Assembly (NCBI GenBank): GCA_020055645.1
Contig: CM034548.1
Span: 26,090,201 to 26,154,200 of the forward strand
Reading direction: 5' to 3'
Origin: Tomocerus qinae
Taxonomy: Eukaryota; Arthropoda; Collembola; Entomobryomorpha; Tomoceridae
DNA length: 64,000 bases
Shown here: in pieces, positions 12,401 to 25,833 of the stretch
Numbering within the stretch: the first letter of the stretch is position 1
Layout of the letters: each line of letters begins with the position of its first letter
Position numbers and translations under genes: made by a program
Notes under the pieces: model-generated
What the model saw: the letters and a program-made list of their open reading frames with translations, nothing else
Told to the model about the DNA's origin: nothing
Databases searched by the model: none

Positions 12401-13915
12401 GGAGTTGATCTAACTTCTGCCAACTGTTGCTTGCTTTCTGAATATTATTGTTTCACGTATTAGTAGCTTTGTGAAATGAAACCCAACGAAGAATGTGATG
12501 GGTAAGTATCTGTAACTACAGTTGAAATATTTATAACACAAATATTTCTATAACTTATAGATACAATGGTGTTTACTTTAACGTAACTGATTGCTATGTA
12601 TTTTATTGTACAAGTAAGCTATTCCTCTCACACAGAGTATCCTTTAATACAAGAATAATATGCGAAACGAATGTGTAATACTTACTTAGTGTAAATGTCT
12701 TGGAAAACAATAGCACGTATTTATATATACTTAGCCACCACTACAAATGTATATACGAATTATCTACTTTATTTCATAAGTAAAACATAAAGATGAGCTT
12801 TAGCCAACCAATTCTGAATTCCCATTGTCTCAAACCATTAACTGAACAATAAAAGCCATTGGTGCACTACTATGTGTAGATAGACGCACGAAATAATATA
12901 TATTTATGTTTCTTTTCGTTTACATAAGAACTATGTTAATTAGTTCACACACTGTAAGCAATTGAAGGTGTGTCCACCAGACCAGACCATTTAGACGATC
13001 AGAATTGCAACTCCTCGGTTAAACGACTCAACTACTCGGTCTTCATCTGCTGTTCATGTCATGTTGATGTTCTGCATTAGTTATCTCTGTTGCTCCTCAT
13101 GTCATTGTTGTTTCCCTCTACATGATCTCAAACAGCGATAAGAACTTCTCATTCTTTGCCCTACACTCGTTTAAGCACAATTCTATTCTTTTATTATTCT
13201 AACTCCGTACTCTGAAACGTGTACTGTGCATTTATTATAATATTTTATACTGATAAATGGACAAATGATAAAATTGCTCCCTAAACCTAATGTATCTCTT
13301 CACTCGTGTACTGCTTATGTCATGCTTAACATCAATAGCACTATTTAAATTGAGGCTATGCCCTTGGATTCTTTACAATTTGCTATTCAATATTTAAAAA
13401 ACAACTTTCTCCTTCCTTTGCCAATATAAACCTATTTTGAAAGAATAACGGTCTAATAATAGTAACATTATCAATTGATCCTTTCTCAAACTAAATGTCT
13501 GCGAGATAAGTTTATAAATACCTAAAACAAAATTGAAAGCTGACCTTTGATCCAGAATCCAATGCAGAACATGTAGAGAAAATATTTTGTCGAATTTGCA
13601 CGGAAATTCGCAATCATCCTTCATCACGTCAGCAACCATGTAAGTGATATCAGGGTGTTTATACTTGATTGATGCGAAATCAATCATTTTCTTTGATACA
13701 TCAATCGCATATACGTGACTTCGTGAAGACCGATTCATAAAGTTCTTCAGTGTCGGCACAAGAATATTCTTCGTATTGAATCCGGACCCGCAACCAAAAT
13801 CAAGTACCGTATCTGCTTTTCTCCAATTCATTTTTGATGCCATGTAAGGCACCAACTCGCTGGCGTCCCTCCTTTGAAATTCACTGTAAGCGTCGTACAT
13901 ATCCGGATCGTACAT
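6470..13915 (-). CDS. jhamt: Juvenile hormone acid methyltransferase-like protein, complete
   Basis: This is a class I SAM-dependent methyltransferase of the JHAMT family, which methylates farnesoic or juvenile hormone acid late in sesquiterpenoid hormone synthesis. Exons on the - strand are 13915-13545, 7741-7609, 7011-6864 and 6648-6470 (stop TAG). Introns are GT-AG, the phases join exactly, and the product is 276 residues, the normal family length. The start is the ATG at 13915. Eight codons further upstream only a GTG is open, behind an in-frame TGA. Residues 14-18 are QRRDA, diagnostic of JHAMT-like proteins. Motif I, VLDFGCGSG, lies at 37-45, the SAM-binding acidic residue in AIDVSKKM at about 72, and FSLHVLHWI at 112-120 with the conserved Trp119. 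The C-terminal part keeps RKALNHLYSLLKNNG and ANPFIHRIP. JHAMT-like paralogues are common in arthropods, so substrate identity is not proven. Confidence 0.93.
7742..13544 (-). other. Intron 1 of the JHAMT-like gene (5.8 kb)
   Basis: The donor at the high end splits an Arg codon (AAAG before GTCAGC) and the acceptor is ACACAG before GAAAGCC. This intron is far longer than the other two (597 and 215 bases). No nested gene is convincing. A 73-codon open frame at 10884-11105 (+) has a coding-like look but no recognisable motif. No inverted repeat was noticed in this stretch. Confidence 0.75.
13545..13915 (-). CDS. jhamt: First coding exon of the JHAMT-like gene
   Basis: This exon carries the start codon, the QRRDA motif and the whole SAM-binding half, up to HWILDQ and the first two bases of an Arg codon. 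The context AAAAATG at the start is A-rich, as usual for arthropod start sites. It is separated from the other three exons by 5.8 kb and could be mistaken for a separate truncated gene. The phase and the family alignment across the junction (DQ-R-KALN) show that it belongs with the exons at 6.5-7.7 kb. Confidence 0.93.
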
Positions 13916-14984
13916 TTTTGATTTTTGGAAGGTTAACACTATTCAATTTCCAAAGGTTTGTTTTAATTTAAGTCTAGAAGTCTTATAAAATTCGAAAGCG
14001 TCCGAAATTTAATTTATATCAGACACAATATTTCTGAAACAATTTATCGAAATAGGCCAATATTTTTTTCTAATTCGACGAATCAAAAGTTCCTACTATA
14101 TAAATCACAGCTTTCAAATTGAACATGCACTATTAATTTAATCAGACACCTTTAGGTTGAAATAATTATGAACATTTGTAAATAACGTGCAATTAATTTT
14201 CAAAAATAGGATAGCTGCTAAAACAGAAACTGAACAAGTATTTTCTTAGAAATGTGAATTGGTCTCCAATTTAAGACTTGGCTTTGAAATGAAAGTGATA
14301 GTGTTCTCTTTTCCTGCAATTAACAACACTACCTGCAACATTCGTAGCAGGAAAATAAGATTACCTCAGTAAATATTAAAATAACGATTTCCAATGTTTC
14401 CTGGAGCCAAATCTTCTGGTGGTGTTGCTCTATAGTTAGCAATTGATCTACTTACGTTTTTGAATGGTACATGGAGTATTTATAGGTAACGATGAGATCC
14501 ATTTTGGTACAAAAGGTCACAGGATGCGACTTTTCTCTCGACGATGTCTATTCATAAGGTAATTTCTACAAGTTTGAATGACAATCCAATTGTATTTTAT
14601 TTTTAGACACACTATTCTTTTAAATAAGCCAATTTTATCCCGAGTACATCTGAAAAGGGAACAATTGTAATATTGTACACACCTACGAACAAATCGCAAG
14701 CGAAGAAACTAAGAAACCAGATACTAAATATTTAAACCAACCAAGATGTGATATAACCCTATATAAACATATGCAAAATGATTTTCAATTTCACCGTAAA
14801 GTTTATTATGTCGTCCCCATTATTATGATTACTTCATAGCAGACATTAAATGGGGCATCTGCAAAAAGTAATTCAATGCCAAAAGAAAAGGGTTAATCTA
14901 AATCAGCCACAGAAATAAATAATGTCTGAATGTACAGGATAAAGAGCTCTAATTTACTAATGAATCGTAATAGTATTTTCTCAT

Positions 14985-15795
14985 ACATAACCAGTCTGAG
15001 ATAAACCAATAAATTTATCAACCTATCTATATATCTATCTATCTATGTCTTTATGTATGTCTGATAGGGAAAGCTAAATATGCAAGCGTGAGGCATATTA
15101 CATAAAACAATGAATTACACTTGGGATAAGAATGTTTCGAAATTAAACCAAATATTGGCGTACAAATCATTTGGAATTCAATTCTAATATATAACCACAG
15201 TCTATGAGGTAAAGCAATAAATTATTTACCAACCTAACTATGAATCTTTGAGTGTCTGGTAGGAGAGCCTGGGAGACCTGCATTTATTGTGTAACGCAAA
15301 ACCCCTTCCCCCATCTGCAACGTAAATGCTGACAGTAACACTTTTAGGTACCTTCTGCAACCACAAACCATACACGTAATATATTCATGTTCCTTAAAGG
15401 CAAAATAACAAAATGCACGTGCCCACTTCCTCTTCCACTGAAACGAGTTACCTAATAGGCCACCCTAATTGTCAGCAATCTCATCTGAGTGAAAAGTGTT
15501 CTGTTAGGTGACAAGTGGTGAAATTTTTGTAATTGCTTATAAATTTTGCCATTGTTGCTGGACGCCTACCTTTCTAAATGGGCCATACTGTGAGCCTAGT
15601 AGCTAATATATAACAGTCTGAGAAAAAGCAATTTTCCCAACCTATCTATGTATCTATGTTTCTATGTATGTCTGGTAGGAAAAGCCTAAATGCGCAAGCG
15701 CGAGGCATATTACTTAAAGTATTGAATTACACTTGAGATAAGAATGTTTCAAAATTAACCCAAATATTGTCACACAAATCTTTTAAAATTCAATA
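14985..15795. repeat. Direct-repeat family: two long copies and one short copy
   Basis: Copy A (14985-15187) and copy C (15604-15795) are about 85 percent alike by eye. Both run from CAGTCTGAG through a CTATCTATGTATG-like stretch, GTCTG(A/G)TAGG, AAGCGYGAGGCATATTAC and AATTACACTTG to CAAATAT. A partial copy B at about 15188-15270 repeats only the first 80 bases and starts directly after copy A. The segment between B and C is unique. No coding frame is seen. It could be a degraded transposon or a satellite-like family. Confidence 0.75.
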
Positions 15796-18017
15796 GGAGT
15801 ACTAAGGGCCTAGTTATTTATGTCCGTTATAAACTACGATGAATGCCGTATTGTAGATAATCGACACTATCTTCTTCCTCATCAACACCCTGCCTGATGA
15901 TTGTCAGTTTTGCGCAACTAATTTATTTTTGTATAATAAAAGATACACAAAATGCAAGTATTATAGAAGGTATGGAAATGCAAGTAATTTACTAATCCAT
16001 TTTAATATGTAAAATTTCGGTTTCTTGATGTATTTTAGTGCTTTATTTCATCAAAAATTTAGAATATAAAAGACCATTTTACGGTAAGACTGGATGAATG
16101 AAATTTACTGCACATTATCCTGTGTATAGGTTATCTGTACTCACCATGCAGAATAAATTATATTTAATATGATAAATGAAGTGTGCCAGGACGCGTAAAG
16201 AAAAAAAATTCATCTGTTTAATTTCTAATGCTTTAAGATACAGCAATTGTTTAGACCTGCATACAAATACTACATTGCACAGTATACTACATTATTAGTT
16301 ATTACGTTGTACTACAAACACATAATTCTTGTGTAGATAATCATTATTGCAAATAAAATAACAAAGATAACCTATAATAGGATGAATGGACATAATGTAT
16401 TTTTAAATAAATATGTTCAGACTATAAGATAATGCACAGGTAGGTACTTAATTTTCCTTGCGGCAAAGTAAATAAAGATCTCAACTTGAAATTCTAACTT
16501 GCTGAAGAAAGTCAGTTGACATAGAAAAGACTTTCAATAGCAATGTCGCATTTCCGTTGAGATTGGTAGTAATATTATTTTATACATTCAGATACTAGAC
16601 ATCGACCAAATGACATATTAACCTACACTTAAAATTAAGCTTATGCTATTTTACCTGAGTATTTCGTTTACAAGGACTGTATACACAGTATTAGGTATAG
16701 ACTTTGACTTTTATATGTTACACAACCGAGTTTGATAAACAATACAATTTTTAATAGTTAATTAAAATTATTTAATTAAATAAAATCAATCACTCCTTCC
16801 CAATAAGTGATGTTTGAATTTTTAAACATTTATAGCGATAGTTTAACAACACTAAAATTCTGTCTTATAACTATAACATTCATAGAGTACAATCTAAGCG
16901 GTAACGCTTAATAATCACAATTTTATAATCTCCTGTACAAATAATAAACCTTATAATTTCTATAAGCACCAACAAGTATCAATATAGAGCTAAAAAAAGG
17001 GAAAGTGCATATTATCAATAGTATTTAAATTAAAAAAGAGTACCTAGCAAATTGTTTTGAAGGTCAATTTAATAATATTTAAATGGAGCAAATAAAAATG
17101 ACATTGGCAACATAAATTGTATCTTAGATTATTATTACATCATAAGAAGAAAATAAGTAACATAGTACAAGTAAAAGAAAGGTTAGAGTTATTATACTTG
17201 ATTTTAATATAATTCACTTGTTAAGAATAACTCTGGCTACCTGCTCAGACTAGCAAAAAATAACAATAAACATTTCATACATAAACATGTAAGATATATT
17301 ACGTCGGCAGATAGTAGTGTGAATATTGTCAACAACAGTATTTGTATAGTCATTGACAGAATATGAAACAGAGATGAATTGTGTGTAGTTATCTCAGTGC
17401 CCATCAATTTGGTCAACAAAAATAGGACTAGTTGTTAGAAGTTGGATTTATATATGGAAACCAACAAAGTTATATTTAAGCTTCGAGTTTATTTATAGAG
17501 AAACCTATAAATTCCTGCGAGACTACTGATATAGTACAATTTTGTAGAATATGATTTATGAATGAAATTTGTGACGCAATAACCAGCAGTCAAGATCCTG
17601 TGTTAGTTTTCTACCAAGCATTGTACTCCTTTGTTCAAATAAATATTTATAGGGCTTCATTTCTTATGTCATTTCTTTTGCGTATTTTTATGAATGGAGT
17701 TATGCAATAACGAAGAGAAGTGAGGGAGGAAGTGATACTATTTATTCTGTTCTTCGTTAGAATCAGTTAAGCTGAAACGCATTCATTGATTCTCAACACT
17801 TTTCCATAAGGAGTTTAGGTCCTTTTTTATAGTATTTCCTATCACAATTAAATACAAAGTGAAGAGCAAGGTCATATTTCACGTGTTAGGTTATATATTA
17901 AGAAAGCATGTTAGCAATCTCACACAGTCATCATGACTACGCGACACTGATTATTAAGTAGATCATTTAAACCCACCAAGACTTTCGTCTAATATAAACT
18001 ATAGTATAATATTAAAT

Positions 18018-18144
18018 TGGCCCAATTCACGGCTCCCGTGGTAAAATTGGTAAATATGGTAAACTCTCCATCGCTTACTTAAACAAGGGCTTACAACGTT
18101 TGCCTAGTTTGCCACTATTACCCCAAGAGCCGTGAATTGGGCCA
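18018..18144. repeat. 127-bp MITE with long terminal inverted repeats
   Basis: The left end TGGCCCAATTCACGGCTC (18018-18035) is perfectly inverted at the right end (18127-18144). The pairing continues more weakly inward for another 20 bp (GTGGTAAAATTGGTAAA against TTTGCCACTATTACC). There is no reading frame and no certain target duplication. Size and structure fit a non-autonomous DNA transposon. Confidence 0.85.
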
Positions 18145-18151
18145 TTATTTT

Positions 18152-18277
18152 ATACCAATTTACTACTGCAGATGCTTTTACGATAAATAATAGACGCACG
18201 TGCACGAGTTTGGCGGACTCGTGCCCGGAATGGGAATTGACCGTAGAAAAGCATCTGCAAAAGCAATTTGATTGGTA
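18152..18277. repeat. Second hairpin element beside the MITE, with a nested stem
   Basis: TACCAAT followed by TGCAGATGCTTTT and TACG at 18152-18182 is inverted at 18241-18277 (CGTAGAAAAGCATCTGCA, then ATTGGTA). The loop contains a second stem, GCACGAG (18202-18208) with CTCGTGC (18218-18224). It starts only 8 bases after the previous element. A MITE is the most likely reading; a structured RNA is a remote alternative. Confidence 0.75.
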
Positions 18278-20503
18278 CAAATTATGGAGATTCTCTTATG
18301 GCATTGAGAGAATTTTCCAGGGAGCCTAGTTTCAAAGAATTTTTATCTAAATGCAATACAATGAATAAACTTTCTTAGAAACTTTAACAAAAGATTAATT
18401 TCAAAGCATGGATTTCAAAAGAGTTTATTTATCTGAAAATCAGACCAATTTTAAAGTGTCTACTCCTTTAATGTTGGTATGATTTGAAACAATAGTATAG
18501 AGTTCTTGAGGGCATAAACAATTAGTTTACATGTAAATGTAACTTTGAATTTTTTAAAAACAATAACCTCATGAGAAATTGGACGTGAACTTGAACTCCC
18601 AGATATCTCTCGGATATTAAAATTATGTAGCTACTTGTAGTATAGTTGCGTATACATTCTAAGAAACATAGTTTTAATATTAAGAGTGATTGAGTGAATT
18701 AGGTATTTGGCAATGCAGTCAGTAACAAGCACTACATAGGCATAGTACTACGAACATATTTTTCAGACAAAGCCCATTATTAACTTGACTTGTCGGAACA
18801 AGTTAATTACGACAAATACTTTTGCTCATCACTTCATATTATCTTTTGCTGACTTGACTTCACTACGAGTTTACAACCCAACGCACAAGCACCCCTGTTT
18901 CATATTTTGTAAATTCACACTGTTTTCTCAACGTTAATACCAGAATACTATTCTATATAGCAACAAAAGAATACTATTAATGTATATTAGTTTAGAAGTA
19001 GGAGGGTACACACGAGTAGGAATTTACTTGTTACTTACTACTAAGTTACCTTATACTACTTCTGTTCTCTAGCTTTTGCACTTGCACTAATTACGTCAAT
19101 CTAATTTGTTTACTGGTTTGGCTATATTATGCATGTGATTGTAAGTGTGATTATCCTCAACCTTATTAGTCTGCATAAGTAAGATAGGGAAAGGAAGCAT
19201 TTCCAACCAACATCTATAATTATTTTGTTACTGTACTGATTTTATTAATATATAAACTATTTTGCTCTAAAGTATTACCATTGCATAATGTAGTCCTTTT
19301 TAAGAATTCTGTAGCTAATTTTATACAAAGTATTTTTCCAAAGGAAGTATTCAATTAGAAACACGAGACAAGACTTTGGAAATCTGCTTATGAAACTTAA
19401 GGTGCATAAATACATTTATAAGCACTAGATAATTACCGGAATAGCTCAAAATTATGTGATAAGTAGTATAATTGTATGTTCACATAGGAAAACGAAGAAT
19501 AATGTTCTCCGTATAATAAAATAGAACTACCATGAAGTGTTACCTATGTATCTGATGTAATGCAGTACCATTACCATGTAAAATTATAAGAGTTTTGAAG
19601 CTAATAAATAGTATAATACAATTACCATAGTTTGTATCTGGAAACTAATGTACAACTTTAATGGGAAAATAAAACCTGTAAATATCAGAACATATTATAG
19701 CATTGGAAAAAAATCAAAAATACAAATTGATGCTCAGTAGCATCATCTTTTCATATGATGCAATACAATTACAATAAAATAAATTTAATTGCTTATCTGT
19801 GTTAAACATTATTATGAATGTAATAATTGAATGACTTAAGGAAACTATTCGAATGGAATACAAAAGAATAATTGGTTACAAAAGCATACTAATAAGAATT
19901 GGAAATGTAAATAATTACTCCACCAATTTGTAATAATATGTTTCTGAAGGTCAACGAAAGATAATATTGTGATATCATCAGTTGGCATTGTAACCTAGTT
20001 ATGTTAGTCTTTGAAAAAATTGTGATTATGTAAAGTCGCTAAATATTACATGGATAGGATATACGTATATTAAATCTGTCCATAATATGTATATACTGAG
20101 ATCAACAAATACAATACATTGATTTCAAGTTTTCTTACGTCAATCAAAAGGTTCATAATAGTTGACTTTCCATGCATTAAATAGAATAAACTCAAATCAT
20201 TTGAATGAATGTCAAAAAGAACCAAAACCTATGCTACTTATAAATACCAAGTGCATTCAGTTTTAATATGCAGTTCATATGAGAAATAAAGAAATTATTG
20301 TGACATCAAGTATTGATCTGAGTTACCCCTGGCTGATGTTTAGCTCTCAGTTGTGTCATGTCACTAGAACAAGATTTGTCCCTGACACCATAACAAAGGT
20401 AGACAAAAAGAATATTTTATGCTTTTACTTCCCTAACACTACACTTGACATACTAAGTGTATTAACAGAATGCATCCTAGCCACTTATAATCATTTCTCT
20501 CAG

Positions 20504-20648
20504 ACAAAGCACTAAAGCACCTTGACAGAAGAAAAGAATTAAGTCGATGCTCAACTGAAGATGTAAAACTATTTTTAAACAGGAAAATTAAAGAAGGGCA
20601 AACTATAAGTATGTCATCCAAACTTACTTTTGTATTACAGATAAACAG
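20504..20648 (+). other. Possible unassigned internal exon
   Basis: A 145-base open stretch is bounded by a good acceptor (TTTCTCTCAG at 20494-20503) and a consensus donor (AACAG followed by GTAAGT at 20649). It encodes about 47 residues rich in charged amino acids, including KHLDRRKEL and STEDVKLFLNRKIKEG. I do not recognise the protein. The open frames at 21191-21421 and about 22700-22876 on the same strand are similarly suggestive, the latter ending at CAG before GTAAGG. Phases between them are not established. This may be part of an unknown + strand gene or chance. Confidence 0.25.
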
Positions 20649-21103
20649 GTAAGTAATTAATACACGATTTAAATAGGTCATACAAAAATTAATTAGGAAC
20701 GGATTAGTAAAAAGATAATTACTAATAACCAAATTTGGGAACAGAAATAGGTAACATAAAAAATATCTATGTAAGTCATTGGTAAAAAATATTTGAATGT
20801 TTTAAAAAATTTCTTTCAGTCGTTTCTGCTTATATTAAATGGATTTTCTATAGATAAAGACTACCTGACTAAAATGCGATTTATTTTTGTGCCCTATTGT
20901 GAATTGGTTGTTACCATTACCAGCTAAGCCGTGTACTATGGACAGTTGATATCTACAAATATAATTAATTGGTTATCAGGATTAAGTATCTACTATAAGT
21001 AATTAGTATCCATTAAGATTTACCTGACTATAGTATATTTATAGGAAATGAATAAATTATTAGGTAAATATGGTAATATTTATATCTAACTATATAGTCT
21101 TCA

Positions 21104-21181
21104 GAATTGAAAGAGAATTGCATTTCGCGTTTTATTACAGTCATAGGGTCCGATACATTATGCAATTCTCTTTAAATTCAA
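21104..21181. repeat. Small hairpin, 78 bp
   Basis: GAATTG, AAAGAGAATTGCAT on the left (21104-21123) pairs with ATGCAATTCTCTTTAAATTC on the right (21159-21180), with a loop of about 35 bases. It may be a short MITE remnant. Confidence 0.5.
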
Positions 21182-24100
21182 CATGACAATTTGTGGTTTA
21201 GGCGTCGGCAGTTTTGTAAGTTTTATTTAGGTATTTTGATTTTAAAATCACTTTCCCTTCATACGGGAATATTTACAGAATACGAAGTCGTTAAAGTGTT
21301 CCTCCCGTTGAATGAGATAAAAACGAGTCTTCTAGTTACATTTCAATTCAAACCATCGAGACAAAACTTATATCACATAGATACACATATAATTCCAAGT
21401 TGGAATTGTTATAAATCCTAAGGTTATGACGGTCTAGTTATAATAATATTATTACGATGTAGTGAATAGGAACTCTCCAGTATTTGCGACATTTGTTTTG
21501 TGCTTAATTGCGTAACATAAAGCGAGAGAAATTCGTTCATTGATGGTATTTCTATCATGAATTTCTGATAGTATCCTAAAAGGCAAATTGTGGCCAACAT
21601 AATTACGTAGATTGAAAGGCTACTAATTACAATCACTTAGGATAAGAGTTGTACTGAAATTTTGTAATTGTTCTTGTAACCATGCGACCCTGTCACAAGT
21701 TGATATATCAATTTAGGTCTACGGTGTCATAACCTAATTAGCATCCTATCATTATATAACAAATGTTTGAACTGGCGTCATTCTAAAGGCATAATTCGAA
21801 GAGCAAAAGGATTTCAGATTCAGAGAATAGTGCGGACATAGTGCACGTATCTTAAGGGGCTTTTATACATAAGGCCCCAATTACATGCCTTATTAGTGTT
21901 TTTCCAAGTTGGTCTGATTTAAACAGATCGGGTCATTACATCTTGATCTGACACAAATATTATTTAGACCGTTTGTATAAATGTCCTGTAAGATGGGTGT
22001 GTAGAGGATAATGAAATCATTTTGCATAAAAATATGTGACGAATCAAACCTCGTATTTCATCTCATTATCGTGTTTCATCGAAAAGAACACATCTTGTCC
22101 GGATTATAAATGTTTGTAAAAAGATAGATGAGCATTGTGTGCTATATGCTAGATATATTATACAATATATAAAATCTCACACAATTTGTCGGCTCATTAT
22201 CTTTCTTACACATATTATATTAATCTCAAAACAGCACTTTGTATGAAAGTTGATTTGGTTGGTATGGTGTAATAAATCTTATTGGTAGGTAGTGTCCATT
22301 TAGTTTCAATTGCGCTGTGAAGCATACCTTCACGAAATACACTCGTGGCACTGACCAAAGGCACATTGGTTGGCATTTTAATACATTAATGTATAGAAAC
22401 GTTCAAATACAATTCCACACTCTTACATCTAACTTATTCTATAGCATAAATATTATTATAGTATTTAGTATTTACGTACAGCAATTTGCATTTAGCACTA
22501 TGTTTTAGTTTATAGTATATCCGTATGTTAATTATTTACTTAGCTATAGTTACTTAACCTTTTCTTTAAAAGTGAGTACGTTTAGATAACGAAGATGTTC
22601 TTAGTAATTAGAAGAAATGCACTTGCCTTTAAGTAAAACGCAGGTAAAACAAAACAATGACTCAGTCAGGTTGTCAGTAACCGTGTGAACATTTCTCTTT
22701 ACCTACATGGATACAGACAGCATTCCGTTGAAACATCTCCAGTTGTGGTTATGAATATTCTAATAGTCCTCAATTTAACACTACGCGTAAGTATGAGCGC
22801 GATGTATAGGCTTCATGGTGAGATTGACAACATTTGTGAATCAGATTCTCCAATTGAACACTTTATTATGGCAGGTAAGGTATTCAATTGAATAATCCGA
22901 TAAAATCATTTTGGCATATTCCCTGTTATCATTTTAATCATACACAAGTAGTAAGTCTGACTTCGCTTTTTATTTCATGCCACTTTAGAATTGTTTCTTT
23001 CTTTAAATGATGAGATCAAATGAGAACAGGAAATAAACCAATTGTTATTAATTTATGGTAATTACATACAGAGGTGCTCTTCTGACAAGACACTCGTTAA
23101 TTTTATTAGCATCTTAAATAGTGCTTAATGAAATTTGGTGAAATATAACACAGACAAACATCTGGTTCCTAAATAATGTTACTGCACTCAAATTTCTAAC
23201 TACTGTTGTAGAACTGAAAAGGTATAAGACCATATTCTCATAAGAGAATAAAAAATGTAATGATTTTACATTTAGTGTCATATTTGTCATGTCTTAGCGT
23301 AATTACAGCTGTCATAAATACAGCTGAAATGATTAATATTTCTCCTGTCTGTTGCTCATATTCATGATTCCAAGTAGCATTGATAGAAATCTGGTATTCG
23401 AAGATAGGCATAACGATTGTTGCCTTTAGTCGAACTGCCGTGACACGTAGCTAGGGGTATCTCTACGAAAGTGAATGAGAGATAGTGAAGCTATGTATAG
23501 AAATGGTGTTGAAGCACATGTAGTAGGTAGCGTGTAGTTCCTCCGCCCGCACTTTGAGAGGAGGCTAACCTGGGAGATAACAGTTGCTACTACATTCATG
23601 AACATCAAGTTTAGCAAGTACTAAATTGTATTTAGAATGGTTATCGTCGGTACAGCATGTTGTGTTGTGTGTGTGTAGCTACCTAATTGTTCCATTACAA
23701 TCAGCTATCTATGGCAGCTTTCCTCGAGCTCATCTCCGAGCCTCGTTGCATCAACTAATTACACATTATGAGAATATGTAACACTTGACGCAACAAACCA
23801 CTATTGTTGAATTACAATAATTACCTCTTAAATCAAGTTGTCAAACTCACCACTTCACCGTTTTCCACCGCTTCTAGAAAAGACCCTTCTATAGAGATAT
23901 ACAAATATTTATATACATTCTATAGATAGGTCCTCACAGATTCCTTCGAATACTTTGGCAAATAATGTAATTATATGAGCTTTGAAGAGTTGAAAGGGTT
24001 GAACTAGGAATATTATTTGAGCTTGTAGTACTTTTTCTTATTGTCAAACTGATTGGCAATCTTCTACTACCCTACTCTGGCAATTTATACACAGTAACTA

Positions 24101-25833
24101 TATATTCAAGTTGGTTCTCCTCCACACCGCTGTGCTCCCTAAACATGTTACTGTTATCTCTACAAAACGCTTCTGATTGTGAGCTTTGGACTCGAAAGAA
24201 AAATTAAAAAGGAGAGATAGTCCATGTAATGAAATTACTATTTATGTTGGTAATCCGAATTGCTCTATAAGGATATAATATAGGTGGATTCTGTAGTTTG
24301 CCTAATTGTAATTCTTTTATCACTCGATTTGCCTTTTCTACTCGTCTAATTTTCTGTTGTGTTGCTCAAAGTGAACCCGACAAATACTTTGTATCCTGAC
24401 TTTAAAGCGAGACTATAATTAGTCAATAATTCTGAGGTGCACATAGTAATCTAATCGGTGTGTATGTTTACAGTGCAAAGCGAACTTGCGGTCAGATTTT
24501 TTAGTGTTAATACTCTACTCATAACCTACAGAATATTACGCGCTATGTTATCATCTTGAGATGTATGCAACCTAATTATAATTATAGTCCTTAATTTCAT
24601 TTTAACTTTTACAAGTTAGGATAAATACTTTGAGGCTTGGTACTATCATCGAATTGAATTTACAGTTGGTCTCCTTCATTTCCTCCAATTTGAGTTTAGC
24701 TAGCAGACTAAAACTCCATCCACACTAAATTATTAGTCCACTTATTTTATGAGATCTACTTGTTACTTTCAAAAGGCATTTTTGATGATCTGATGAACCT
24801 GTCCATACTACTACCTGATCCGCAATGTCATGGTCCTATTTCTTATGTCTACTAATATTTGTCTTTATATTATCCAGTAGGTATTATCGTCGTTATGTTG
24901 TTCCTCAAGTCGATTGTATTAATATTCATAATATTCGTGTAGCTATCCTTTAATTATTTTCTAGTTGGCAAATTAAATATTGTCGAAATATTCCACCCTT
25001 TCCTGTAAAGGAGGGAGTAAAACAAAAGTATTTTTCCCATTGGGAATTTGCGAAGAGTTTTAAGGCGACATTAATTATAAATAATATAAGTCGGTTTGGC
25101 TGAATAAAATGTCTTGGGGAGGTACATATATTTAGCTACTTTTGTCAATCCGCCAAAAAGTATGGCAACCTGAACTTGTGTTATAGTTTTCCACAACCCT
25201 TATTGTCTACGGAGATTTGACATCGTATTGATTGTTACATGGTCTACTAAATTGTACATGTAAATCCATTTTATAATTGTGAATAGTTGCTAAACTTAAG
25301 AATTTGTTGTTTTATAGGATAGAAAATAAGAGGAATAAATATTCCAAGTGCATTCTTCATTCTTTGAGGCTGTTTTTTTGGCATGCGGTGCAAGTTGGTA
25401 TATTGTCTCACTTATTGTTCATACATTGCAACAGACTTTGCGAACGAAGGAAAAATTCTTTTGAGAGAAAGGCTTTCCTTTTGGTTTACCTATGTTACTT
25501 TTCAAATTCTCTTCACATTACATACTTAGCTTTAGTGTTAGTACCAATAGAACGTAGTCGTATCTGTATATTATGGATATACAGATGAAATGAAATTCCT
25601 TACAGCAATTCATTTGGTGTCACTTGATGGAATTCATTCAGGTTTACATTGTTGTTGGAATACTCAATGGAGTATTATGGTGGAGTCTTCGAGAACATTT
25701 TAATGAAACTATTCGGATTCTTTGGAATTACAGATTCTCAACTGCCTTGTGACGTTTTGATGAGTTCAGCGATGATGTTCGTAGTATTTACAATTTTTAA
25801 GGTTAATACCTTTTGCTATAAGTGAGGACTTAC

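Larger units (their letters stand above)
13916..25833. other. Intergenic region between JHAMT and VGlut
   Basis: This is the 11.9-kb region upstream of the JHAMT-like gene and downstream of VGlut. It holds the 15-kb direct repeats, the MITE pair at 18.0-18.3 kb, small hairpins near 21.1 and 21.85 kb, and unassigned coding-like pieces at 20504-20648, 21191-21421 and about 22700-22876. TTTAAT at 25699-25704, the reverse complement of ATTAAA, could be the VGlut poly(A) signal. The remainder is AT-rich with nothing that I can assign. Confidence 0.6.

Noticed and set aside
13916..13939. Longer start for the JHAMT-like protein
   Set aside because: The codon at 13939 is GTG, with an in-frame TGA two codons upstream; the ATG at 13915 gives the usual family length.
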